Assembly (NCBI RefSeq): GCF_947387555.1
Contig: NZ_CANDNZ010000005.1
Span: 1 to 64,000, forward strand
Direction of reading: 5' to 3'
From: Thalassomonas sp. RHCl1
GTDB lineage: Bacteria > Pseudomonadota > Gammaproteobacteria > Enterobacterales > Alteromonadaceae
Length of the DNA: 64,000 nucleotides
The notes beneath the pieces are model-generated. The model was not told the DNA's origin and did no database searches. It saw only the letters and a list, made by a program, of their open reading frames with translations. Both the position numbers and the translations under genes were made by a program. This document shows, piece by piece, positions 1 through 7,952 of this stretch. The first letter of the stretch is position 1, and each line of letters opens with the position of its first letter.

Positions 1-1
1 T

Positions 2-77
2 GGACGATTAGCTCAGTTGGGAGAGCACCGCCCTTACAAGGCGGGGGTCACTGGTTCAAGCCCAGTATCGTCCACCA
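2..77 (+). tRNA. tRNA-Val (anticodon TAC)
   Basis: The acceptor arm GGACGAT pairs with ATCGTCC and is followed by an encoded ACCA tail. The anticodon stem CCGCC/GGCGG encloses the loop CTTACAA, giving anticodon TAC (valine, GUA codons). D-arm and T-arm consensus (GGTTCAAGCC) are present. The copy begins one base inside the window, so further copies may lie upstream. Confidence 0.95.
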
Positions 78-111
78 TTTCGCTTTATAAGACTATCAAA
101 TATCTCTATAC

Positions 112-187
112 GGACGATTAGCTCAGTTGGGAGAGCACCGCCCTTACAAGGCGGGGGTCACTGGTTCAAGCCCAGTATCGTCCACCA
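112..187 (+). tRNA. tRNA-Val (anticodon TAC), second identical copy
   Basis: It is base-for-base the same as the copy at 2-77, 110 bp further on, after a 34-bp AT-rich spacer. It again encodes CCA. The short spacer without a terminator suggests one polycistronic tRNA transcript. Confidence 0.95.
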
Positions 188-649
188 TAACCTGCCTTTA
201 CGATTCGTGAACACCACCATTTCACGGAAAAACTTTGCTGTTAACGCGCAAAAAGAAACTTTTTATTAAATATTTTGTTACACAGTACCGCTTTAAACTT
301 TACTTTTATTTAACTAAAAAACTTGAGTTTAACACTGACATTCCTTTTCCTGATCATTTTCCCTATATTTCTCTAACTGAAATGCGCAAGCTCACCGCCA
401 AAATGCATAAGTAGTCGCTCTTGATAAAGACGTACCTTTGCTATAGCTGCACAGAGCCGCTGTCAGCTCAGTAAATATTCGAGACATTACTTCATCCTCT
501 CATCAAACATGATAAACCTTAGCGCCCGTTGCAGAGGCTGGATAAGCAAATAACCTTCAAGCCAGGAACATCGTAAAGGCTCAAAATCAAAGGCTTGACT
601 GGTTCGAAACAGGAAATAATATCAGCGAGTGCTTAGTCGGTAATTACAG
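188..649. other. Gene-free stretch
   Basis: About 460 bp with no supportable gene. A 31-codon reading frame on the minus strand near 393-488 has a purine-rich upstream stretch, but it matches nothing I recognise and is too short to call. No tRNA terminator with a clear T-run was found directly after the second tRNA-Val. Confidence 0.4.
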
Positions 650-683
650 AAAAAGTATTGAATAGGGATCGACCGATCCCTAT
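650..683 (-). terminator. Hairpin terminator after the small secreted protein gene
   Basis: A perfect 10-bp inverted repeat, ATAGGGATCG/CGATCCCTAT (662-671 and 674-683), lies about 30 bp beyond the stop codon at 715. On the minus strand it is followed by a short T-rich tract. Confidence 0.55.
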
Positions 684-714
684 ATAAGTAAGGTAGTTTT
701 AATCAATAAAGTGA

Positions 715-1137
715 TTAAAAATCAAACTCATGTACCGAGTAAAAATATTCTTTATTGTCACAGTCAACTGCCTTGGCGGTCACCGGCTTAAAGTCAGATA
801 AATACCAGGTTGCCGTCAGTTCACTATTTACGCTGCCTGCCGGGCATGCACCGGCAACGGTATGTGCAATATCACGACCGGCGGCAATATCGGCCGGCAC
901 ATTCTGATTCCAATAAAGTCTTGCTTCACTGTGCGGTGGCGTACCCACTTCATATTTATAATAAACGGTCATCGCGCGAAAAGGCGTGGTAGTCCCCGGC
1001 GTACAGGCACCGCCTATACATTTCAAGTAAACCAGGGAATCACTGTATTTTTCTACGCCGTCATCGGTGGCTGTAGCCGCAAATGAAGAAGAAGCAAGAA
1101 CCAGGGCAGCAAGTAAAGTTTTTTTATTAGCTAGCAT
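715..1137 (-). CDS. Small secreted protein of unknown function
   Basis: 140 residues. The N-terminus (positive MLANKK, then a hydrophobic run to about residue 23 with ATA-type cleavage residues) is a Sec signal peptide. The mature part is about 117 residues, has four cysteines near residues 40, 45, 98 and 125, and is rich in aromatic residues, as in a small disulfide-bonded periplasmic or extracellular beta protein. The start is supported by AAGGA seven bases before the ATG. It stands alone, with a hairpin downstream. I do not recognise the family. Secretion is the only property that can be inferred. Confidence 0.7.
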   Translation of the reverse strand: MLANKKTLLAALVLASSSFAATATDDGVEKYSDSLVYLKCIGGACTPGTTTPFRAMTVYYKYEVGTPPHSEARLYWNQNVPADIAAGRDIAHTVAGACPAGSVNSELTATWYLSDFKPVTAKAVDCDNKEYFYSVHEFDF

Positions 1138-1703
1138 AAATTTTCCTTTTTATATTAATTTTATATTCCGTATTACTGCTTGTTAGATCGTATGAGAGGA
1201 ATCAACCTAACAATACGGGCTAGAACAACCTGCCGGAGTCAATTCCAGAAGGCATTAATAGGTATAACAAGGAAAATTTATTCATACCAGAGGGCGAGTG
1301 TTTCAAAGCTTTTCCCTGTGTTTCAAGTCATTACCAGCTTTTTTAAGGAGGGAAAATACTTTTGCTTTCCACCCAAATTACAAGCCCGGGTTTAAATAAC
1401 GCTTAAAAATCCTCCAAAAAGATAACTTTTTGAGAATTCTTCAATAATCTTGCACATTTCAGTGTTACACTGCACGACCAGTTGATTCACTGCCTCCTTG
1501 TTATCAAGGAGTAATAAGAGGATGCCAGCTAAAATCCTCAAGATTATGCTCTCGTGGCCGATAAATAAAATCTGGACAGATCAGGAACAAGGTAGCGTCA
1601 CTGCCATATAACCTGTCGCAGCAGACATTGCCAGGTTCAACTAAGGAGCAATAATCCCGCATAGACGGGAAATAAATAAGAATAAGATGTACAGAGGTTA
1701 GTC
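1138..1703. other. Gene-free stretch
   Basis: About 570 bp between divergent genes. A 71-codon frame at 1180-1395 on the plus strand lacks a ribosome binding site and protein-like composition, and was not accepted. The stretch presumably holds the promoters of the flanking divergent genes; no strong -35/-10 pair was identified. Confidence 0.4.
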
Positions 1704-2294
1704 GTGACAACTATGTTCAACCCCATCCGGTATCATAGAAAAACAAAAGGTAATGCCCCCACTAATACCATGCAGTTCGGTAGTATCATGGTTGAATTAT
1801 ACCAGTTAGGCAAAGATGCTTACCGCATTGTCTGGCGCAGTAAGATGACAGGCGCCAGCACTACTTTTATCAGTATGGCCAAAGATAAATACCAGGTGAT
1901 CCGTCAATGGGCGCAAAATAAAAGGCTACCTGATATCAATATTGAATTTGAACAACGTAAGGTCGCCTTCAGCCATTTTTTACGCAATGTCGATATTGTT
2001 AAAATTGCCCATGATCTGCTGCGCAAAGCCAGAGAGTTTTGTACCGGTTTGTTTGCCGAGCAGGAAAACCTGCCGGATATCAAAGCCCCCGATTTTCGTT
2101 TTGGCCGCCTGCAGTCCGCCATCGGCCGAAAAGTGAATATCTACTCAAAAACATCAAAAGAGCACCTAATCGCCCGGGGATACCTGTTACAGCTGGTGGG
2201 CTCGCAGGTAGAAGTGCATATCACCGAAAGGCTTGATTTACAAAACCCGAAAAAGATCCAGAAATTCCCCACCAATAGTGCGTTCTTAGTCTAG
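1704..2294 (+). CDS. Hypothetical protein
   Basis: 196 residues, starting at GTG 1704 with an alternative ATG at 1713. The upstream AGAGGTTAG is a fair ribosome binding site for the GTG. No signal peptide or membrane segment is visible. The composition is basic and globular, with a possible helical middle (about residues 85-120) and a beta-rich C-terminus. I recognise no family. It is convergent with the hydrolase gene at 2313, with only 18 bp between the stop codons. Confidence 0.6.
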   Translation: MTTMFNPIRYHRKTKGNAPTNTMQFGSIMVELYQLGKDAYRIVWRSKMTGASTTFISMAKDKYQVIRQWAQNKRLPDINIEFEQRKVAFSHFLRNVDIVKIAHDLLRKAREFCTGLFAEQENLPDIKAPDFRFGRLQSAIGRKVNIYSKTSKEHLIARGYLLQLVGSQVEVHITERLDLQNPKKIQKFPTNSAFLV

Positions 2295-2312
2295 CTCCCG
2301 GCGCTTGTTTCG

Positions 2313-3386
2313 TCATGCTCGCAAGGTCAGGGTCACCAGCACAATACCGTGATCGCTGCTTTCACCGTCCCGGTCAAAAACCGGATTAATCAAATGGCGA
2401 TCATAAGTTTCATGCCCGCCTACCTCGAACAGGCTTAATTGATAACCGGCGTCGAATTCACGGGAAAGCAAAATATAGTCCAGGACCGAGCCTTTAGCGC
2501 CGTAATAATGACTGGGCTTGCGGAGAGGTTCAGCCTTTCCCCGGCTCTCCACCAGTGCCTGAAACATATTCCAGGCATCCTGCAGACAATATTTTTCCAG
2601 ATAAACTTCACTGCCTTCAACGCCATCAGCACGTAGTGCTTGCGTTGTTAGGAACACCAGCTCTTCCTGAGCCAGGCTGTTATTAAAATCCCCCATCAGG
2701 ATCATTGGCAAGCCGCCCTGTTCGCGCCGACTGATCATCTCAACAAACAGCAATGCCGCTTCACTGCCCCTTTGTATTGCCGCCCCCCAGCCTCCTGCGA
2801 CCTGGGCTTTAAGCTGCTCTAAAGTATTTTTTTCACCTGACAGGGCTTTAGCCGCTTCATACTCAAACAAGGGGCGCTTGGATTTAAAATGCACCACATA
2901 ACAGTCGCAAAAACCGATATGGGGCAAATCCACCGTCGCCCTGAGCACCTTGCGGCTAAAAGCAAACCCCGCTTTAAGCCCCATAGTTTCGGCAAGTTCG
3001 GGATCTGGCACTACCGGTACAGCTTCAGCCACAGGATAACGGGAAGCTATCGCCACCACAGGATGCGAATAAATAAAACCATCCGTGACCTGAGGTTGAT
3101 CCACGACATGAAAATAAGGATAGCCCTGCCCTGCCAGCAATGCTTTTAAAGAGTCGGGACTAAAGACTTCCTGAAAGCCGATCACATCCGGTTGATGCGC
3201 GGTTAAATAGTCAACTATCCATTGTTGTTTTTTACGCCACTGCTGTGCGCTGTAGATACGCTGGAATTCATAGAATGCATTGGGAGGTTCAAGATAATTG
3301 AACAGGTTGAAACTTGCTATTCGGATCTGGGATTGAGATACAAGTTTATCGGTAGACTTTTGTAGTTTCAGCTTTTTTTCTGACAA
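2313..3386 (-). CDS. Endonuclease/exonuclease/phosphatase (EEP) family protein
   Basis: 357 residues with the DNase I-like EEP fold. The motifs run in order: ASFNLFN (about 24-30), GFQEVF with the metal-binding Glu near residue 73, MGDFNNS with the catalytic Asp/Asn near 246, and the C-terminal SSDHG with the catalytic His. Members hydrolyse phosphodiester bonds in nucleic acids, sphingomyelin or inositol phosphates under Mg2+. Nothing in the sequence fixes the substrate. There is no signal peptide, so it is probably cytoplasmic. The only usable start is TTG at 3386, preceded by AGGGAAA. It is divergent from the lanC gene across 340 bp. Confidence 0.85.
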   Translation of the reverse strand: MSEKKLKLQKSTDKLVSQSQIRIASFNLFNYLEPPNAFYEFQRIYSAQQWRKKQQWIVDYLTAHQPDVIGFQEVFSPDSLKALLAGQGYPYFHVVDQPQVTDGFIYSHPVVAIASRYPVAEAVPVVPDPELAETMGLKAGFAFSRKVLRATVDLPHIGFCDCYVVHFKSKRPLFEYEAAKALSGEKNTLEQLKAQVAGGWGAAIQRGSEAALLFVEMISRREQGGLPMILMGDFNNSLAQEELVFLTTQALRADGVEGSEVYLEKYCLQDAWNMFQALVESRGKAEPLRKPSHYYGAKGSVLDYILLSREFDAGYQLSLFEVGGHETYDRHLINPVFDRDGESSDHGIVLVTLTLRA

Positions 3387-3729
3387 ATGATTTCCCTGAT
3401 GATTAAACTCCTACTCCCAAAAAAAGCTCCTCGAAAATAGGATGTAAGCACAAAGCGCTCAGCATGTCTTACCTTAAGGGGCAAAGCGGCTGCTGTAAAT
3501 GAGTTTATCGTTTTATTTCTTTGCCGGCTTGATAAATACAGACAACAACCTTGGCTGTAAATATAAATCAGCGGATATTTATGAGACTTGATTAAAAACC
3601 GTGGTGAAATTTTTTTAATTAGGCTAAATTGTCCCTACCTTGATTTATCAGAGACTTAAGCAATAAAAGACCTCAGATAAGAGATCAAGCAAAGAACCCA
3701 AAATAATAACCAAAAATAAGGATGTTTTG
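3387..3729. other. Intergenic region before lanC
   Basis: 340 bp between the divergent hydrolase and lanC genes. I searched both strands for a short leader-type peptide next to lanC and found none. AAGGA at 3717-3721 is the ribosome binding site of lanC, seven to eight bases before ATG 3730. Confidence 0.4.
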
Positions 3730-4947
3730 ATGTCTCCTGCATTATCGTCAGCCCTTGAAAACCGCCCGCTTATCGAGCAAATTCTCAAACAACTCGGCGA
3801 CACGGTCGCAAATTTACCCTCAAATCCGGGCTTTTGTGGTTTGTTGAGTGGTTTAAGCGGAAACCTGTTGTTTTTATATAAACTCAGCGTATTTGATGCC
3901 AAGCTGGTCAATGAAGAAATCTTTGATGACAAACTGGAATTTTTACAACAGCAACTGGCCGCCCATATTCATTATAACGATTTAAGCAGCGGTCTCAGCG
4001 GACAGGGCTGGTTGCTGGAATACCTCAACCAAGCCCAGGGGGACGATTATGATCCCGAAATGTGTGAAGAAATCGACAGTCTTTTACAGGAAAGCCTGTC
4101 GGATACCCCCTGGCCGGGGGAAATTGAAATGGTGCTGGGTCTGGGGGGCGTCGCCGTCTATGCCGCCAGACGTTTATTGAAATCACCCTCTGCCGATTTA
4201 TTTGAAACTTTAGTCAGCCATTTTGAACAGGCAGCCGTGCAGGTGACCGAGCACACCCTGACCTGGTCACAGCCGGCGGACTCAGTTTATCGCTTCAATA
4301 AGGAAGAGAAAGAGACCCCTGAATTTAACCTCGGTCTGGCCCATGGCGTCCCCGGGATCATTGCCGCCTTGCTACCGGCATTAAAAATACCGGCTTTACA
4401 CCAGCGTACGAAATCTTTGCTGATCCAAAGCTGTGACTGGTTAATGGCACAGGAGCTGGATAAGCATAAGTTAGGCAGCTGTTTTGGCTCTTCGTGTAAC
4501 GAAGAGCACATTTCACGCCTGGGCTGGTGTTACGGCGATCTGACCATAGCCTTAACCCTGGCGCGGGTCGGCCAGACGCTGGAACTGCCTTCTTACCTGG
4601 AAAAAGCCAGGGAAATCAGCTTACATGCTGCCGGGCGCGACCAGGATAACGGTATGGTCAATGATGCCGGTTTATGTCACGGCAGTGCCGGCATCGCCCT
4701 GGTTTTTCAGTTATTGCATCAACACCTTGATGAAGAAGAATTATTGCACACGGCAAATAAATGGCTGGATATCACCTTGAACGACTACCGGGAAAAAGGC
4801 TTAAAAGGATTTTATATGTTTTCCGGCGTGACCAAAGAGCACGAAGAAGATACCGGATTGTTAATGGGCTACACAGGGATCGGCCTGTGCCTGTTATCGG
4901 CCTTAACTGGCGATACCGACTGGGTAGACTCCTTGCTGATGGCTTAA
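3730..4947 (+). CDS. LanC-like lanthionine cyclase, stand-alone
   Basis: 405 residues, the usual length for class I LanC. The cyclase motifs are complete: GLAHGVPG with the catalytic-type His205, GWCYG with Cys267, and GLCHGSAG with Cys316-His317, the three zinc ligands that activate cysteine thiols for addition to dehydroalanine/dehydrobutyrine. Repeated GLSG- and GLGG-type turns (about residues 41, 88 and 137) fit the alpha/alpha toroid. There is no N-terminal dehydratase domain, so it is not LanM or LanKC. ATG 3730 has AAGGA seven bases upstream; the TTG just before is unlikely. No lanB, protease or transporter adjoins it. Two leader-sharing peptides at 14.5 and 18.5 kb are candidate substrates (inference). 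A eukaryotic-type LanCL glutathione-adding role is less likely. Confidence 0.88.
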   Translation: MSPALSSALENRPLIEQILKQLGDTVANLPSNPGFCGLLSGLSGNLLFLYKLSVFDAKLVNEEIFDDKLEFLQQQLAAHIHYNDLSSGLSGQGWLLEYLNQAQGDDYDPEMCEEIDSLLQESLSDTPWPGEIEMVLGLGGVAVYAARRLLKSPSADLFETLVSHFEQAAVQVTEHTLTWSQPADSVYRFNKEEKETPEFNLGLAHGVPGIIAALLPALKIPALHQRTKSLLIQSCDWLMAQELDKHKLGSCFGSSCNEEHISRLGWCYGDLTIALTLARVGQTLELPSYLEKAREISLHAAGRDQDNGMVNDAGLCHGSAGIALVFQLLHQHLDEEELLHTANKWLDITLNDYREKGLKGFYMFSGVTKEHEEDTGLLMGYTGIGLCLLSALTGDTDWVDSLLMA

Positions 4948-4984
4948 GCTAAACCCTGAATGCAACCCAAACAAGCGCCAGACA

Positions 4985-5019
4985 GCTAACGGATGACGAC
5001 AACAATAACATCCGTTAGC
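4985..5019 (+). terminator. Hairpin after lanC
   Basis: A perfect 11-bp stem, GCTAACGGATG/CATCCGTTAGC, with a 13-base loop, 38 bp beyond the lanC stop. No T-run follows, so it may be an RNA-stabilising or Rho-assisted end rather than a classical intrinsic terminator. Confidence 0.45.
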
Positions 5020-5087
5020 ACCGCTTCATGATAGCGAAAGATAGCGCTTTGTCACCGGTGAGAGAGATGCCCCGATAACTGGCGGAG

Positions 5088-5291
5088 TTAATGACCACAG
5101 TTATCACCAAGCTGTACCGGCGGGCATTTCACCGTGCCAAAAGAGCAAAAAACACAACAATCCCCCTTTAAGGGTTTCAGCCAGACCTGGCAGCTATTGC
5201 ACTGATAATAATACCAGCAGGCATTGACCGGCATCGTTTCTTCCTGCTGAAAACCGCATTCCGGACAAGTAATTTTTGAAACAAGTATCAT
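5088..5291 (-). CDS. GDCCVxC-domain small metal-binding-like protein
   Basis: 67 residues from the ATG at 5291 (an in-frame ATG at 5315 would add eight residues and has a poor ribosome binding site). The protein carries CPECG near the start, a central CxxC and the signature GDCCVFCSFG followed by KCPP. This is the short GDCCVxC family, found free-standing or fused to mercury transporters, some members of which are selenoproteins. Here all positions are Cys. A zinc-ribbon or metal/redox role is inferred; the function is not established. It is convergent with lanC and not obviously part of an operon. Confidence 0.75.
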   Translation of the reverse strand: MILVSKITCPECGFQQEETMPVNACWYYYQCNSCQVWLKPLKGDCCVFCSFGTVKCPPVQLGDNCGH

Positions 5292-5366
5292 CTTCACACC
5301 CGCAGATCCGGGCATGGAATTAGCCCTGGCCTGATTTTAAAAAACTCATTACACTGACAACTATAT

Positions 5367-5527
5367 AATACCAAAAGAAATAATTAATTGATCACCTTCA
5401 ATGGTCTAAACACTCAATTCCTTCGTTGCACTCAATCCCAATAACTGGCTATTGGTCAATCATGCGCCTTGAACTTGAATGTTTATCCTCATTGAATCTT
5501 GGTCAATTATTTATTACGTTTGGTATA
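5367..5527. repeat. MITE-like element with imperfect terminal inverted repeats
   Basis: The left end TACCAAAAGAAATAATTAAT (from 5369) is matched in inverse orientation at the right end (about 5489-5526, GGTA near 5522-5525), over about 37 bp at roughly 80% identity. The element is about 160 bp, non-coding and AT-rich, and lies directly before the patatin gene. Short inverted-repeat elements of this look are common between genes in Alteromonadales. It may supply part of the patatin promoter region. Confidence 0.55.
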
Positions 5528-5561
5528 AGATATAACTATATAAGAAAAAAATATCGGATTT

Positions 5562-6713
5562 ATGTCGAATAAAAGAACCTATAAAGATTCTAAAAATGCC
5601 CTGGTATTAACCGGCGGCGGTGCACGTGCCGCCTACCAGGTAGGGGTGCTGACGGCTATCGCGAAATTCGTGCCGAGAAATCACGGCATCCCCTTCCCTA
5701 TTTTGGCGGGCACATCCGCCGGCGCCATCAATACCACGGGTCTTGCCTGTTACGCTTCCTGCTTTCACCTCGGGGTAAAAAAACTGGAATGGGTATGGAA
5801 GAACCTGAAAACCAACCGCATCTACCACAGCGATCCGCTGCGGGTTTTTGGCAATATCAGCAAAGGCATGCTGGCCAGTTTCCAGGCGGATTATGCCACC
5901 AAAACCGCCCGCAGCCTGTTAAATAACGCCCCGCTAAGGGATTTGCTCAATTTAGTGGTGGATTTTAAACGTATAGACGCCAATATCCTGCGCGGCTATC
6001 TAGATGCGGTGTCCGTCACCGCCTCAAGTTACAGCAGCGGCGACTCCATCAGTTTCTATCAGTCTGAGCAGGCGATCCCCCCCTGGCACCGCGCCAAAAG
6101 ACGGGGCCAGGTCGGAAAAATCAACAGTGAACATTTAATGGCTTCTGCCGCTATCCCGATGATTTTTCCCTCGATCAAGCTGCAGACCGAACATTTCGGC
6201 GACGGCTCGGTTCACCAGCTGTCCCCTTTGAGCCCGGCCATTCATTTAGGCGCCGAGCGCTTGTTTATTGTCGGGGTCGAACAGCCGAAAGAGCCGCGCC
6301 ATGCAATGGAGAACAACCCCCATCCCCCCACCAGCGCCACCATCGCCGGACATATGTTAGATACGGTTTTTGCCGATACCCTACAAAGTGATCTTGAACG
6401 TATGAAACGGATAAATGCCACCTTGTCGCTTATTCCCGAAAAGCAGCGGAAAAGCCACGAGGGACTCAAGCATATCGACAGCCTGGTACTGAACCCCAGC
6501 CATGATTTTAATGCCATCGCCAGCGAGTATTTTGACGAGTTACCTTTATCCATCCGCATGTTGCTGCGCTGCATCGGGATCCGGGAAGACTCGGAGTCAA
6601 GCATCACCAGTTACCTGCTGTTTGAACAAAAATACTGCAAACACCTGATCAAACTGGGATATGAGGATGCAATGGAAAAAGAAACTCAGATCAGGGAATT
6701 CTTATCCCTGTAA
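5562..6713 (+). CDS. Patatin-like phospholipase
   Basis: 383 residues. The patatin Ser-Asp dyad is intact: the oxyanion loop GGGARAAYQVGVL (about 18-30), the nucleophile elbow GTSAG with Ser52, and DGS with Asp214. Members are lipid acyl hydrolases (phospholipase A or lysophospholipase). No signal peptide is present, so it is probably cytoplasmic or membrane-associated. The C-terminal 130 residues are helical and may serve lipid or partner binding. The start ATG follows a GGATTT stretch. The gene is monocistronic, with a MITE-like element immediately upstream and a hairpin (CGCTCATT/AATGAGCG, 6735-6762) downstream. Confidence 0.88.
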   Translation: MSNKRTYKDSKNALVLTGGGARAAYQVGVLTAIAKFVPRNHGIPFPILAGTSAGAINTTGLACYASCFHLGVKKLEWVWKNLKTNRIYHSDPLRVFGNISKGMLASFQADYATKTARSLLNNAPLRDLLNLVVDFKRIDANILRGYLDAVSVTASSYSSGDSISFYQSEQAIPPWHRAKRRGQVGKINSEHLMASAAIPMIFPSIKLQTEHFGDGSVHQLSPLSPAIHLGAERLFIVGVEQPKEPRHAMENNPHPPTSATIAGHMLDTVFADTLQSDLERMKRINATLSLIPEKQRKSHEGLKHIDSLVLNPSHDFNAIASEYFDELPLSIRMLLRCIGIREDSESSITSYLLFEQKYCKHLIKLGYEDAMEKETQIREFLSL

Positions 6714-7092
6714 AGAAAAGACCAACCAAAAAATCGCTCATTAACGGGGACATCAATGAGCGAAGAGAAGCAAAAAAATGTATCCATACCCAGCTTCATG
6801 AAACAATTTAATTATAGCGCTTTTGTACAATTTTTCTTCTTATCAAAGCCCCGAAGCACACAATTTACTGCTCAAGATTATCCGTTTTTGTCCAGAATTT
6901 TAAACACCTTAAGCTAAGTTCCTAAATTACAGCAATAAGTTACCACTACAATTTTACCCACTAAAAACATAAAGCCATCCCAAAAAATAACAGACAAAAC
7001 ATCAATAAAACACCGGGATTATTGAAACCCTCAATTGCCACTGCTACATTATTTTTAAGAAGGAAAAACATCTCAGGCAAAGGATTGACCTT
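6714..7092. other. Gene-free stretch
   Basis: About 380 AT-rich bases. The only structure seen is the 8-bp hairpin at 6735-6762 just after the patatin stop. No open frame with a ribosome binding site was found. Confidence 0.4.
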
Positions 7093-7293
7093 ATGTATAC
7101 TTCGACTATCACTTGCGCTCAATGCAAAGACAATATTCAACTGCCGCCTAATACCGGCCCGTTTGAACTAGTCACTTGTCCCCATTGCCAGCACACGGCA
7201 AAATTCATTGACCTGCAATTGAAGGCCCAAGAAGAAGATCAAAAATTTGTCGATGAGTTAACGCTGACATTAGCCCCGCCTACGGGTGATTAG
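7093..7293 (+). CDS. Small zinc-ribbon protein
   Basis: 66 residues. Two CxxC pairs (CAQC near residues 9-12 and CPHC near 29-32) form a treble-clef or zinc-ribbon knuckle, and an acidic tail follows. The start ATG has AAAGGA nine bases upstream. No enzymatic domain is attached, so the function is unknown; a zinc-stabilised adaptor is the plain reading. It lies 38 bp before another very small gene on the same strand and may be co-transcribed with it. Confidence 0.6.
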   Translation: MYTSTITCAQCKDNIQLPPNTGPFELVTCPHCQHTAKFIDLQLKAQEEDQKFVDELTLTLAPPTGD

Positions 7294-7331
7294 CAAGCTC
7301 TAGCCTTATCAAGCAAGCAGGGAGAATTATT

Positions 7332-7499
7332 TTGAACACAAGCGCAACAAGCCAGGAAAGTATTCAACAAAACACTTATTCACAGCCGGGCAATGCCAGC
7401 TTTCGCCTGGGCCCGGAGCAACAAGGGATCATTTATGCCGGTTTAGTGCTACTGGTGATGGTCGCCATTGTTGTGGTCATTCTTCGCAAGAAAAAATAA
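7332..7499 (+). CDS. Small single-span membrane protein
   Basis: 55 residues from a TTG start preceded by GGGAGAA. A polar Gln/Ser/Asn-rich N-terminal half of about 32 residues is followed by one hydrophobic segment (about 33-51, IIYAGLVLLVMVAIVVVIL) and a short basic RKKK end. This fits a C-tail-anchored inner-membrane microprotein with its N-terminus outside by the positive-inside rule. I recognise no family. A protein of similar build lies at 31375-31554. Confidence 0.45.
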   Translation: MNTSATSQESIQQNTYSQPGNASFRLGPEQQGIIYAGLVLLVMVAIVVVILRKKK

Positions 7500-7698
7500 T
7501 CTTCCTATGCCTCAGATCGTTGCTCGCGGCAATCATCGCGGGGCATAAGCTTTCCTCTGCTTATTCCAACCTTTGATAAAGGCCTAAGAGAAGCCCAGAT
7601 AATTCCTCAGTTTACCCGAGCGGTCAATTTTGCCCTTTGCGAAAATCAGCAAAATGATATCTTAATCGCAACTTTACCCCTGTTATAAGGACATCAAG

Positions 7699-7914
7699 AT
7701 GTTAGCCCAAGTACCCGATCAAAATGCCCAATTAAAAAGAATTATCGCCCAAAGCCAGGACATTACCGACATTAATGAACGCAAGTTTATCGCCGATCTG
7801 GCAATAAAAATCTGGCTGTCCGGCCGTAATATCGCCGGCAGCCTGGAAAGTGCACTGGAGCAGGCCAAAGTCATTCATCAGGATTACCAGGCCTTTATCA
7901 AAGGGGAATGTTAA
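7699..7914 (+). CDS. Small hypothetical protein
   Basis: 71 residues, mostly alpha-helical by composition, with no signal peptide or membrane segment. ATAAGGACATCAAG before the ATG is a good ribosome binding site, supporting a real gene. It is convergent with the copper operon, whose last gene ends 39 bp away. No family is recognised. Confidence 0.55.
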   Translation: MLAQVPDQNAQLKRIIAQSQDITDINERKFIADLAIKIWLSGRNIAGSLESALEQAKVIHQDYQAFIKGEC

Positions 7915-7952
7915 TGCATGACCCCGGCTTCCCTTGCCGGGAAAGCACTCGG

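Noticed and set aside
393-488. 31-codon minus-strand frame preceded by GAGAGGATG
   Set aside because: Too short and isolated; composition unremarkable; no homologous partner in the window, unlike the two leader-sharing peptides.
1180-1395. 71-codon plus-strand frame
   Set aside because: No binding site and no protein-like composition.
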